Positions 8,099-16,073 of a stretch of 33,108 nucleotides of DNA are shown one piece after another. The DNA lies in contig NZ_JARGDP010000032.1 in NCBI RefSeq assembly GCF_029210395.1, positions 1 to 33,108 on the forward strand, written 5' to 3'. The notes below the pieces were generated by a model. The model did no database searches. It was not told where the DNA came from and saw nothing but the letters and a program-made list of their open reading frames with translations. Source of the DNA: Petrocella sp. FN5. Its GTDB lineage: Bacteria > Bacillota > Clostridia > Lachnospirales > Vallitaleaceae. Made by a program: the position numbers and the translations under genes. Positions within the stretch are counted from its first letter, which is position 1. Each line of letters begins with the position of its first letter.

Positions 8099-9355
8099 AT
8101 GATTGTAAATGTTGTGGGTGTGAGTTATAAAGAAATGGAAGTGGGTCTAAGAGAACAATTGGCTTGGACCCAAACAAAGCGGATGGAATATCAGATTCAA
8201 TTGTTTGAATCGGTTGGTGGCAATGTCTTATTATCCACTTGTAACCGTTTTGAACTCTATTATACAGGGGCTGATACAGATGTATTAGAGGTGATTGAAG
8301 GCATTATTGACCAGTTAAATCCGGAAGATGGGCCTATCTTTCGAGAACGACTATGGTCCTTAACAGGAGATGCAGCCATTACCCATTTACTGAAAGTAAC
8401 AGCCGGTCTGGATTCTATGGTACTTGGGGAGGATCAGATTCTATCCCAAGTTAAGGACGCTTGGCTTTTGGCATCCAAAATGGGCATCAGCAATAAAATA
8501 TTAAACCGTCTTTTCCAAGAAAGCATTCGTTTTTCTAAAGAAATAAGGACCAGAGTCGGCATATCTCATCTGCCGATTTCGGTTGCTTATCTGGCTTATA
8601 AGCGCGCTATGGATTTTCTAAGGACAAGGGGTGGTAATGGGGTTATGATTGTCGGTCTTGGTGAAACAGGCCGTCTGGTCAAGAAGTATTTTGATGAAGT
8701 GGCTTCAAAAGAAGGTTTAGTGATATATAAAACAAGCCGTTCCATATGTCAAATGAATGGTGTGGATCTAGATGACGGCACCCTACCCTATGAAGAGCGG
8801 TATGCTTTTTTAAGCCAAGTGGATTGTATCATCAGTGCTACCAGTAGCCCCCATTATATCTTTTCTTATGACCGATTGTTGGAAACCATGAACTTGTATC
8901 AAGGTGAAGCAAAAAATCAGTTGTTCATAGACTTGGCGGTTCCAGCAGATATTGAACGCCGAATCGATACGATGGATTATATTCAAGTCCTTGGTATCGA
9001 TGAGATCGGAAAAACCATTGAAGATAATCTGGAAGTCAGACGAGAAATGGCCGATCGAATGATGGAAAAAATACCCCATGAAGTTGAAATGCTCAAAGAC
9101 TGGATGATGCGTTCAGTTGCAGATCCAACCATTGAAGGTCTTCACAACAAAGTTCAGACAGCCTACGGGGACGCTATGGACTTGATTCATAAAAAGATAC
9201 AACTGAGTCAAAAAGAAAGCGCATATATTGAAAAAGTTATTAAATCAGCGGTCCTTAGGGTGGTGAAAGAACCTATTTTGGGGCTAAAGAATATGGAACA
9301 AGACGAGCTTAAAGAGGCTTTGACCTTAATGAAAAAACTGTACGATTTGGAGTGA
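8099..9355 (+). CDS. hemA: Glutamyl-tRNA reductase
   Basis: HemA reduces glutamyl-tRNA(Glu) with NADPH to glutamate-1-semialdehyde, the first step of the C5 route to 5-aminolevulinate. The protein is 418 residues, the normal length. The catalytic cysteine is C48 in LLSTCNRFELYY, the signature HLLKVTAGLDSMVLGEDQI follows, and the NADPH-binding fold shows VMIVGLGETGRLVKKYF. The C-terminal dimerisation helices are intact. GGAAAGGA precedes the ATG. It heads a five-gene run of tetrapyrrole genes; HemL, the partner that channels the unstable semialdehyde, is the fifth gene. Confidence 0.97.
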   Translation: MIVNVVGVSYKEMEVGLREQLAWTQTKRMEYQIQLFESVGGNVLLSTCNRFELYYTGADTDVLEVIEGIIDQLNPEDGPIFRERLWSLTGDAAITHLLKVTAGLDSMVLGEDQILSQVKDAWLLASKMGISNKILNRLFQESIRFSKEIRTRVGISHLPISVAYLAYKRAMDFLRTRGGNGVMIVGLGETGRLVKKYFDEVASKEGLVIYKTSRSICQMNGVDLDDGTLPYEERYAFLSQVDCIISATSSPHYIFSYDRLLETMNLYQGEAKNQLFIDLAVPADIERRIDTMDYIQVLGIDEIGKTIEDNLEVRREMADRMMEKIPHEVEMLKDWMMRSVADPTIEGLHNKVQTAYGDAMDLIHKKIQLSQKESAYIEKVIKSAVLRVVKEPILGLKNMEQDELKEALTLMKKLYDLE

Positions 9356-9359
9356 GGCT

Positions 9360-9959
9360 ATGTACTTACCGGTTATGTTGAACATAGAAGAAAAAAAGAT
9401 TGTGGTTATTGGTGGCGGATCCGTTGCTCTTGAAAAAATCCAAAAATTAGTCGAATTTGGTGCAAGGGTTGAAGCGGTGAGCTTGACATTTTTACCAAGT
9501 CTACTAGAAATGGGTCCTAAGGTTCAATGTAGGGTTAGTCCCTATCATAAGGACCATATTACAAATGCTTTTTTAGTTATTTCTGCAACCAATGATGTAC
9601 GTGTTAATAGACAGGTCTATGAGGACTGTAGGGCACTTCATATTCTTTGCAATGTGGTGGATCAACCGGATTTGTGTGATGTGGTTTTTACCTCAGCCTT
9701 AAAGCGAGGTCAACTTATTTTTTCGGTGAGCACCAGTGGGCAAAGCCCCATACTGGGACAGAGAATCATCGGTAAGCTTGAAGAAGAATATGATGAAAGC
9801 TGGGAAGAAAAAATTAGGCTATTGGGAGCGATTAGAACAATTTTTAAAGAGATGGAAAGAGATTCGGTCAAGAGAAACAAGATGTTACGCGCCATCATCT
9901 ATAAAGATACCGAGACCTTAAGACGTATTTTAGAGAAACTGACCATAAAGAGGGGATGA
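9360..9959 (+). CDS. sirC: Precorrin-2 dehydrogenase (SirC type)
   Basis: This enzyme oxidises precorrin-2 to sirohydrochlorin with NAD+. At 199 residues it matches the SirC-type dehydrogenase and the N-terminal part of Met8p/CysG. The Rossmann nucleotide loop is VVIGGGSVALEKIQKL near residues 15-30; later come FLVISATNDVRVNRQV and the family segment FSVSTSGQSPILGQRI. SirC-type proteins of this short length usually lack ferrochelatase activity, unlike Met8p, so the iron-insertion step for siroheme may lie elsewhere; this cannot be settled by eye. It lies four bases after hemA. Confidence 0.9.
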   Translation: MYLPVMLNIEEKKIVVIGGGSVALEKIQKLVEFGARVEAVSLTFLPSLLEMGPKVQCRVSPYHKDHITNAFLVISATNDVRVNRQVYEDCRALHILCNVVDQPDLCDVVFTSALKRGQLIFSVSTSGQSPILGQRIIGKLEEEYDESWEEKIRLLGAIRTIFKEMERDSVKRNKMLRAIIYKDTETLRRILEKLTIKRG

Positions 9960-9960
9960 C

Positions 9961-12558
9961 ATGAAAATAAGATTAGGAACACGGGGCAGTGCCCTTGCAC
10001 TTAAGCAGACAGAACTTGTAATGTCTCATTTACAAGAAGCCTATCAACAAAAAGCCGATCAATTAAGTTCTGACCCATCTAACACATCTATTTCATCCAA
10101 TGAACCTTTAGAACTTGAATGTGTCATTATTGAAACCAAAGGGGACAGGGACCAAACAAGTCCTTTGTCTCAGATTGGCGGTCAAGGGCTTTTTATTAAA
10201 GAAATAGAACAGGCTCTTCTAGATAAGCGCATTGATTTGGCTGTTCACAGTCTTAAAGACATGCCAGCCAGGTTACCCCAAGGGCTGATCCTTGGTGGTA
10301 CAATCAAAAGAGAAAACCCTTTTGATTATCTCATTACAAAAGAAGGGCCAAGTCTAGAAAACTTACCTCCAAAATTGATCATCGGCACAGGTAGCCCAAG
10401 ACGTAGGGTTGAGCTTAAGCGTTTTTTCTCAGGTTTAGGCATGGATGTCGTCTTTGAGAATATTCGTGGAAACATTGATACAAGGCTTAAAAAGTTGGAT
10501 AAAAAGGATGAAAATAATCAAGATAATCAGTATGAAAATAATGAGAATATGTTGGATGGGATTGTTTTGGCACAAGCCGGTATCCATCGTTTGGATTTGA
10601 AAAAAGAATACCCACACCTAAACTTTATACCCTTAGATTATAAGGAAATGATACCGGCACCTTGCCAAGGCATACTGGGACTAGAGATTCGAGAAGAAGA
10701 TGAAGCTTTGCTTAGGCTTCTGGCATCGATTCAAGATCATAAAGCCACTTTACAGGCAAGACTGGAGCGAGCCTATCTAAAAGGCACACAGGGGTCTTGT
10801 CATATGGCGATTGGTGGTTACCTTGACCTATCCAAAGACCTTAACCTTACCTTCTATAGTCTATTAGGCGACGAGCACGGTCAAACAGCTCATAGAGAGA
10901 CTCTAAACCTTGGTCTTATCCATGATTTGGACTTGGTCCAAAATGAACAACAGATGAAATTTTTGGAAGATCAACTGATTAACCATGGTCGCCATATGGC
11001 CCAAAAACTTACAACTCAATCAAGAGGATTTGTTGCCTTAGTCGGTGCCGGTCCGGGAGATATGGAACTGATTACAGTCAAAGGGATGCGTTATCTAAGT
11101 GAAGCGGATGTCATTGCCTATGATTACTTAAGTGGTAAGGCATTACTGGACCTAGCACCTACGTATGCAGAAAAAATATATGTGGGTAAAAAAGCCGGGG
11201 ATCACACCATGACCCAAGAAAATATTAATGCTTTATTGATTGAAAAAGCTTTACTTGGTCTTAAAGTGGTTCGTCTTAAAGGGGGCGACCCTTATGTTTT
11301 TGGCCGTGGTAGTGAAGAAGCCTTGGCCCTTAAAGAAGCAGGCGTAGATTACGATGTGGTGCCGGGCATTACCTCCGCTATAGGCGGTTTGACCTACGCC
11401 GGCATTCCCATAACCCACAGAGGCTTGTCCGCATCCTTTCATGTGATGACAGGCCATCTTTCTAAGTCCGGTCTACCTATGGACTATGAAGCCTTAACAA
11501 AAGCGGGAGGGACCTGTGTCATTTTAATGGGCATTGGACAAGCTAAGGCCATTGCGGAAGGATTCTTAAATGCAGGCAAATCTGCTAAGACGCCGGTTGC
11601 CATCATTTATCATGCAACAACACCCCAGCAAGCAACCGTCAGTATAAGGCTAGATGAACTTAGCACAGCCGTTGATGATCATGAAAGCCGTTCTGGTCTG
11701 ATCGTCATTGGTGAAGTGGCAGGCTTTCATCATCAATTGGTAAATCTTGAAGCCAAGCCTTTATTTGGTAAGAAATTATTACTTACCTTGCCAACACCTG
11801 AAGTGAAAAACGAGGTAGGATCGTCAGATAAGGACAAAATGACCAACCGAGCTAAGCTGCTTCAGAATCTAAAGGACCAAGGGGCAGAGGTGGTTGAAAT
11901 GCCTGTGATTACCCACAAAACATTGGGTCCGGATTTAGAGTATTTTACCAAAGACTGGTTTTCTGGGTTGGGGGCTATGGTTTTTACCAGTCCTTTTGGT
12001 GTGACTTGTTTTTTTGAAATCTTACAAGCGCAAAACAGGGACCTACGCATCCTTGCAGGACCATCTATTATCAGTATAGGGACTTCCACCACAAAGGCCT
12101 TAAAGGACCATGGTATAATACCGGATTATATGCCGGAAAAATTCACAACAAAAGAATTGCTGGATTTGATACATCATAAGATGGACCGACAACAACTGAG
12201 TCAAGGTATTTGCTTTTATAGGTCCAAACTGGGGAATACAGAGATTATAAAAGCCTTAAGTGAGAAAACCCAAGTGACGGATGTTCATCTATATGAAGTG
12301 CTTCCCACAAAAACAAAATTGGACCTTCAAGAAGAGGGGTATGATGGGGTTGTTTTTACCAGCCGGTCTGCTGTAGAAGCTTTTATGGCCACACATAGTG
12401 AGAATTATAGGCAGATGTCTCGATTATTACCGGCTTATTCCATCGGTCCCATGACCACAGAAGCTCTAAAAGAAAATCAGTGGTCCCTCATACATGAGGC
12501 AACAACCCATACATATCAAGGCATATACGAAACGATTATGGAGAAAATATCATTATAA
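9961..12558 (+). CDS. hemC-cobA-hemD: HemC-CobA-HemD fusion: HMB synthase, SUMT and uroporphyrinogen III synthase
   Basis: One 865-residue chain carries three consecutive pathway enzymes. HemC (about 1-345): LGTRGSALALKQ, LAVHSLKDMPA, GTGSPRRR, and the dipyrromethane cofactor cysteine C280 in GSCHMAIGGY. CobA/SUMT (about 355-595): VGAGPGD at 361-367, LKGGDPYVFGRG from 439, YAGIPITHRG. HemD (about 605-865): MVFTSPFGVTCFF, GVVFTSRSAVEAFM. It would turn porphobilinogen into uroporphyrinogen III and then, by two SAM methylations, precorrin-2. CobA-HemD fusions are known in clostridia and relatives; having HemC in the same chain is unusual. The HemC part has two Ser/Asn-rich inserts (near 39-53 and 181-195). 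No stop, internal ribosome binding site or frameshift separates the domains. Confidence 0.95.
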   Translation: MKIRLGTRGSALALKQTELVMSHLQEAYQQKADQLSSDPSNTSISSNEPLELECVIIETKGDRDQTSPLSQIGGQGLFIKEIEQALLDKRIDLAVHSLKDMPARLPQGLILGGTIKRENPFDYLITKEGPSLENLPPKLIIGTGSPRRRVELKRFFSGLGMDVVFENIRGNIDTRLKKLDKKDENNQDNQYENNENMLDGIVLAQAGIHRLDLKKEYPHLNFIPLDYKEMIPAPCQGILGLEIREEDEALLRLLASIQDHKATLQARLERAYLKGTQGSCHMAIGGYLDLSKDLNLTFYSLLGDEHGQTAHRETLNLGLIHDLDLVQNEQQMKFLEDQLINHGRHMAQKLTTQSRGFVALVGAGPGDMELITVKGMRYLSEADVIAYDYLSGKALLDLAPTYAEKIYVGKKAGDHTMTQENINALLIEKALLGLKVVRLKGGDPYVFGRGSEEALALKEAGVDYDVVPGITSAIGGLTYAGIPITHRGLSASFHVMTGHLSKSGLPMDYEALTKAGGTCVILMGIGQAKAIAEGFLNAGKSAKTPVAIIYHATTPQQATVSIRLDELSTAVDDHESRSGLIVIGEVAGFHHQLVNLEAKPLFGKKLLLTLPTPEVKNEVGSSDKDKMTNRAKLLQNLKDQGAEVVEMPVITHKTLGPDLEYFTKDWFSGLGAMVFTSPFGVTCFFEILQAQNRDLRILAGPSIISIGTSTTKALKDHGIIPDYMPEKFTTKELLDLIHHKMDRQQLSQGICFYRSKLGNTEIIKALSEKTQVTDVHLYEVLPTKTKLDLQEEGYDGVVFTSRSAVEAFMATHSENYRQMSRLLPAYSIGPMTTEALKENQWSLIHEATTHTYQGIYETIMEKISL

Positions 12559-12592
12559 AAATAGTATTAAAAGAAGGGTAGGCGTTAGCAAT

Positions 12593-13567
12593 ATGGGATA
12601 TTTACCAACACGATTAAGGCAACATGGCGTACTAAGAAAGATGGTTCGGGATGTACAATTGACCATGGATGATCTGATTTATCCGATTTTCATCGTGGAA
12701 GGTGAGAACGTATATAAAGAAATAGAGTCCATGAAAGGCCAGTACCACATAAGCGTGGACCAACTGGAACGATTGGTGCCCCAGTGGCGGTCCAAAGGGA
12801 TTAAGAGTTTACTGATTTTTGGTGTGCCCGATGAAAAAGATGCTGAAGGGGCATGTGCCTATGACGATAACGGCATTGTTCAAAAAGCTTTAAGGGCTAT
12901 TAAGGCGATCAGTCCTGAGATTTTTTTAATTACAGACATCTGCCTGTGTCAATATAAGTCAGATGGTCACTGCTGTTTTTTTGATCCACAAGGCATTATC
13001 AAACGAGAACAAACCTTAAGAACCTTAGACAAGATTGCCATCAGTCATGGTAAAGCTGGTGCAGACATGGTAGCACCTTCGGATATGATGGACGGACGTA
13101 TTAGTAGTCTTAGAACCGCATTGGATAAAAACGGTTTTGAACATCTACCTATTATGGCCTATAGTGCCAAATACGCCTCCTCTTTCTATGGACCCTTTAG
13201 AGATGCGGCCCACTCAGCCCCTGCAATGGGTGATCGACAAGCCTATCAGATGGACTTTCACCGAGTATCGGAAGCCATAAGTGAATTTGAGCTGGATGTT
13301 AAAGAAGGGGCAGACATCCTCATGGTTAAACCGGCCATGCCATATTTAGACATCCTTTCAAAGGCTTCTGAACGGTTTAACAGGCCGATTGCAGCCTATC
13401 AAGTGAGTGGTGAATACGCTATGTTAGAACGGGCTGTAAGAGAAAATATTATTGCCGAAAAAAGCATCTATGAGTCTTTAATCGGCATAAAAAGAGCCGG
13501 TGCAAATCTAATTCTTAGTTATTTTGCCCCTGTAGTACAAGAACTCATAGAAAAATACAGTGAATAG
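12593..13567 (+). CDS. hemB: Delta-aminolevulinic acid dehydratase (porphobilinogen synthase)
   Basis: HemB condenses two 5-aminolevulinates into porphobilinogen. The active-site lysines are K193 (MAYSAKYASSFYG) and K246 (LMVKPAMPYLD), equivalent to the two Schiff-base lysines of the family. The metal-binding cysteine cluster DICLCQYKSDGHCCF is of the zinc type. The frame is open from 12494, inside the preceding gene, but the ATG at 12593 gives the normal start MGYLPTRLRQ and 324 residues. The gap to the fusion gene is 34 bases and the ribosome binding site (AGAAGGG) is somewhat distant. Confidence 0.97.
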   Translation: MGYLPTRLRQHGVLRKMVRDVQLTMDDLIYPIFIVEGENVYKEIESMKGQYHISVDQLERLVPQWRSKGIKSLLIFGVPDEKDAEGACAYDDNGIVQKALRAIKAISPEIFLITDICLCQYKSDGHCCFFDPQGIIKREQTLRTLDKIAISHGKAGADMVAPSDMMDGRISSLRTALDKNGFEHLPIMAYSAKYASSFYGPFRDAAHSAPAMGDRQAYQMDFHRVSEAISEFELDVKEGADILMVKPAMPYLDILSKASERFNRPIAAYQVSGEYAMLERAVRENIIAEKSIYESLIGIKRAGANLILSYFAPVVQELIEKYSE

Positions 13568-13578
13568 GTAGGTGGATT

Positions 13579-14856
13579 ATGAAAAATAAAGAACTTTTTG
13601 AAGCGGCAAAAAAAGTGATGCCAGGCGGGGTGAATAGCCCGGTGCGATCTTTTGGTTCTGTTGACACTCCACCAATTTTTGCAAAAAAAGCTTTAGGTGC
13701 CAAGGTATGGGACCTGGAAGACAAGGTCTACATTGATTTTATTGGTGGTTTTGGTCCCCATATATTAGGCCATGCCAATCCTGTGGTCTTAGAAGGGGTG
13801 GCCGGTGTACTATCAGAAGGTATCAGTTTTGGACTTTCAACAGGCATAGAGGTTGAAATGGCACAGACCATCAACCGTCTAATGCCTTCCATGGAGATGG
13901 TCAGGATGGTGAACTCAGGCACAGAAGCGACCATGAGTGCCATTCGCCTGGCCAGAGGCTATACCAAACGTGAAAAAATACTTAAGTTTGAAGGCTGTTA
14001 CCATGGCCATTCAGATGGCTTATTAATCAAATCCGGTTCAGGTGGACTAAGCTTTAATATCCCTACCAGTGCCGGTGTACTGGATGCATTAGTTGAACAT
14101 ACTTTAGTTGGACAAATCAATGACATAGAAGGTCTTGAGGCGCTATGGGCAAGACATGGTCATGAATTGGCCGGCGTTATCGTTGAGCCGGTTGCTGCCA
14201 ATATGGGCATTGTACCCTTAGACCAAGCTTTTCTTAAGCGCCTAAGAGAATTAACGATGTCTACAAAAACGGTGCTGATTTTTGATGAAGTCATTACCGG
14301 ATTTAGACTTGGCCTTGGCGGCGCCCAGGGCTACTTTGATATTCAACCGGATCTAACCTGTCTTGGAAAAATCATTGGTGGAGGCATGCCTGTTGGTGCT
14401 TATGGTGGAAGGGCGGATATCATGGCCCATATATCACCCCTTGGAGATGTTTATCAGGCCGGAACCTTATCTGGCAATAGAGTGGCGATGGCCATGGGTC
14501 TTAATACCATAAACTATTTAGAAAAGCATCCTGAGATCTATAGGCAATTAGAAGAAAAAGCGGTTTATCTAGAGACAGCCATGATGGACAATCTGAAGGC
14601 AGCCGGTATCCAAGGCCAAGTGAACCGAGTGGGTTCACTACTGAGTCTGTTTTTTACAAAAGAGCCTGTGACAGACTATCATTCTGTTATGAAATCAGAC
14701 ACAGAAGTGTTTGGACGCTATTTTGCAGGCATGCTTGAGGCAGGTGTTCTCTTAGCACCGTCAACTTTTGAGGCCATGTTTTTATCCATGGCCCATGAGG
14801 ATGAGGTATTAAAGACTTTTATAGACATTCAAAAAGAAGTGCTAAAAAGTTTATAA
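13579..14856 (+). CDS. hemL: Glutamate-1-semialdehyde 2,1-aminomutase
   Basis: HemL converts glutamate-1-semialdehyde to 5-aminolevulinate with pyridoxal phosphate. The 425-residue chain is full length. The cofactor lysine is K264 in CLGKIIGGGMPVGAYGG; the substrate-phosphate region MVNSGTEATMSAIRLARG and the LIFDEVITGFR aspartate that contacts the pyridine ring are present. It begins 12 bases after hemB and closes the precursor operon. It completes the C5 route begun by hemA in the same cluster. Confidence 0.97.
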   Translation: MKNKELFEAAKKVMPGGVNSPVRSFGSVDTPPIFAKKALGAKVWDLEDKVYIDFIGGFGPHILGHANPVVLEGVAGVLSEGISFGLSTGIEVEMAQTINRLMPSMEMVRMVNSGTEATMSAIRLARGYTKREKILKFEGCYHGHSDGLLIKSGSGGLSFNIPTSAGVLDALVEHTLVGQINDIEGLEALWARHGHELAGVIVEPVAANMGIVPLDQAFLKRLRELTMSTKTVLIFDEVITGFRLGLGGAQGYFDIQPDLTCLGKIIGGGMPVGAYGGRADIMAHISPLGDVYQAGTLSGNRVAMAMGLNTINYLEKHPEIYRQLEEKAVYLETAMMDNLKAAGIQGQVNRVGSLLSLFFTKEPVTDYHSVMKSDTEVFGRYFAGMLEAGVLLAPSTFEAMFLSMAHEDEVLKTFIDIQKEVLKSL

Positions 14857-14878
14857 CAGTACACCGCTTAATTATAAT
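14850..14878 (+). promoter_or_regulatory. Possible promoter for the C_GCAxxG_C_C gene
   Basis: TTTATA (14850-14855), a 17-base spacer and a perfect TATAAT (14873-14878) stand just upstream of the ATG at 14903. The -35 box overlaps the last codons of hemL and matches consensus at four of six positions. Confidence 0.35.
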
Positions 14879-14902
14879 CTTATTAAAAATCAGGAGGACT
14901 AA

Positions 14903-15340
14903 ATGACAAAAAATGAAAATGCTTTAGAATTATTTGCATGTGGTTATAACTGTGCCCAATCGGTTCTAGGTGCTTTTTGCGAAGAACTAGGTGTGAACAA
15001 AGAGACGGCATTTAAGATCGCCAGTGGTTTTGGTGGTGGTATGCGCCAAGGTGAAGTGTGTGGCGCGGTTACTGGTGCACTAATGGCAATCGGTTTAAAA
15101 GAGGGCTTTTATGAAGAAGGTGATGTTACTGGTAAGGCTCATATAGGCGAAAAAATAATGGCTTTTGAAAGCATGTTTGAAGAAAAAAACGGCTCTATAC
15201 TTTGTAAGACTTTGCTTGGCTACAACCCTTCCATAGAATCCGATCTAAAGATCATTAAAGAAAAAGGCTTGTTCACCAATCTATGTCCAAAGTTCATTGA
15301 TGATGGTGTTACGATGACGGAAAAAGTTTTGATATCTTAA
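14903..15340 (+). CDS. C_GCAxxG_C_C family redox protein
   Basis: This 145-residue protein belongs to the C_GCAxxG_C_C family, named for its cysteine pattern. Visible are C13 and C17 (FACGYNCAQSVL), C26, the signature around C53 (GEVCGAVTGALMAIGL), then ILCKTLLGY and LCPKFIDD. Family members are found in anaerobes, often near redox enzymes, and are thought to bind a metal cluster or do thiol chemistry; no reaction is established. AGGAGGA sits at ideal spacing. It lies between the hem operon and the riboswitch and may have its own promoter. Confidence 0.85.
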   Translation: MTKNENALELFACGYNCAQSVLGAFCEELGVNKETAFKIASGFGGGMRQGEVCGAVTGALMAIGLKEGFYEEGDVTGKAHIGEKIMAFESMFEEKNGSILCKTLLGYNPSIESDLKIIKEKGLFTNLCPKFIDDGVTMTEKVLIS

Positions 15341-15343
15341 CCA

Positions 15344-15372
15344 TTGAATAAAAATCAGGCATATGTTATACT
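15344..15372 (+). promoter_or_regulatory. Promoter of the cobalamin operon
   Basis: TTGAAT (15344-15349), a 17-base spacer and TATACT (15367-15372) place the transcript start near 15379, about a dozen bases ahead of the conserved riboswitch core. Confidence 0.6.
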
Positions 15373-15390
15373 GAAAAAAATTCATATTTG

Positions 15391-15550
15391 TAGTGCGGTC
15401 CTGTTTTAAGACAGGTTAATAGGGAAAAAGGTAGAAGCCTTTGCAGCCCCCGCTACTGTAAGGGAGTACGAAATCTCAAATGCCACTGACTTAGTTGGGA
15501 AGGTGAGAAAGTAGGATGATTCCCGAGCCAGGAGACCTGCCACGCTATGT
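15391..15550 (+). promoter_or_regulatory. Cobalamin riboswitch
   Basis: This is an adenosylcobalamin-type riboswitch aptamer. The conserved core GCAGCCCCCGCTACTGTAA is at 15443-15461, GCCACTG at 15482-15488, GGGAAGGTGAG follows, and the B12 box GAGCCAGGAGACCTGCC is at 15525-15541. When coenzyme B12 is plentiful it should shut off the downstream cbi genes. The region after the aptamer holds a short ORF and two hairpin terminators, so control is probably by transcription termination. Confidence 0.97.
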
Positions 15551-15581
15551 ATTTACTTATAATCTTCGGGAGGAGGATTCT

Positions 15582-15608
15582 GTGAAAATCGCGTGCGATT
15601 ATTTATAG
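15582..15608 (+). CDS. Possible 8-codon leader ORF in the riboswitch leader
   Basis: A very strong ribosome binding site GGGAGGAGG (15568-15576) stands five bases before GTG, followed by eight codons (MKIACDYL) and TAG; the stop ends just where the first terminator hairpin begins. The ribosome binding site can pair into a small hairpin with AATCTTC (15561-15567). Translation of so short an ORF is unproven; it could equally be a structural part of the switch. Confidence 0.3.
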   Translation: MKIACDYL

Positions 15609-15633
15609 ACCAGTCCAAAGTGACTGGTTTTTT
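15609..15633 (+). terminator. First leader terminator after the riboswitch
   Basis: ACCAGTC (15609-15615) pairs with GACTGGT (15622-15628) around CAAAGT and is followed by TTTTT. Probably the riboswitch-controlled terminator. Confidence 0.75.
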
Positions 15634-15690
15634 AAAGCATTAAATTCACTTAATCTAAAGAAGATTATGAATTTAATGCTTTTTTATTTC
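15634..15690 (+). terminator. Second leader terminator, long A/T-rich hairpin
   Basis: AAAGCATTAAATTCA (15634-15648) pairs with TGAATTTAATGCTTT (15668-15682); after a two-base CT bulge the stem continues as TAATCT/AGATTA (15651-15656 with 15662-15667), giving more than 20 pairs. The 3' side runs into TTTTTATTT. It starts one base after the first terminator's T run. Confidence 0.75.
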
Positions 15691-15713
15691 CAAAAAAGAA
15701 AGGGAGAAATGCC

Positions 15714-16073
15714 ATGAAAAAAGGACTTATGATTTTGGCCCACGGAAGCAAAGTAGATGAAACCGATCAAATTATGACCAAGTATTTGGAGGCTGTGTCA
15801 GCATCTGTAAATTATGATCAAGTGGAGAAGGCTTATTTGCAGATGATGTTGCCCAGTGTAGAGATGGCCTTTTTGAAGTTTCATGAGATGAATGTAAGAG
15901 ATTTGACCATATTACCCTTTTTTATTTTTAATGGTAACCATATTCGAATGGACATACCGGAGAAATTAGAAGAAATGACCCAGCTATACCCTGAAGTAAA
16001 GATTCGATTACTTGAAAACATCGGTTTTGATCAGAAAATGGCAGATTTAATCATTGAAAGAGTGGCGATCTAA
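15714..16073 (+). CDS. cbiX: Sirohydrochlorin cobaltochelatase, short CbiX type
   Basis: CbiX inserts cobalt into sirohydrochlorin, the committed step of the anaerobic corrin route. At 119 residues this is the half-size form (CbiXS), which works as a homodimer, rather than the two-domain form. The metal-site histidines fit the family: H10 in LMILAHGSK and H76 in FNGNHIRMDIPEKL. It might also insert iron for siroheme, as related chelatases can; this is unproven. First gene after the riboswitch, with AAAGGGAG as ribosome binding site; its stop overlaps the next start by one base (TAATG). Confidence 0.9.
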   Translation: MKKGLMILAHGSKVDETDQIMTKYLEAVSASVNYDQVEKAYLQMMLPSVEMAFLKFHEMNVRDLTILPFFIFNGNHIRMDIPEKLEEMTQLYPEVKIRLLENIGFDQKMADLIIERVAI

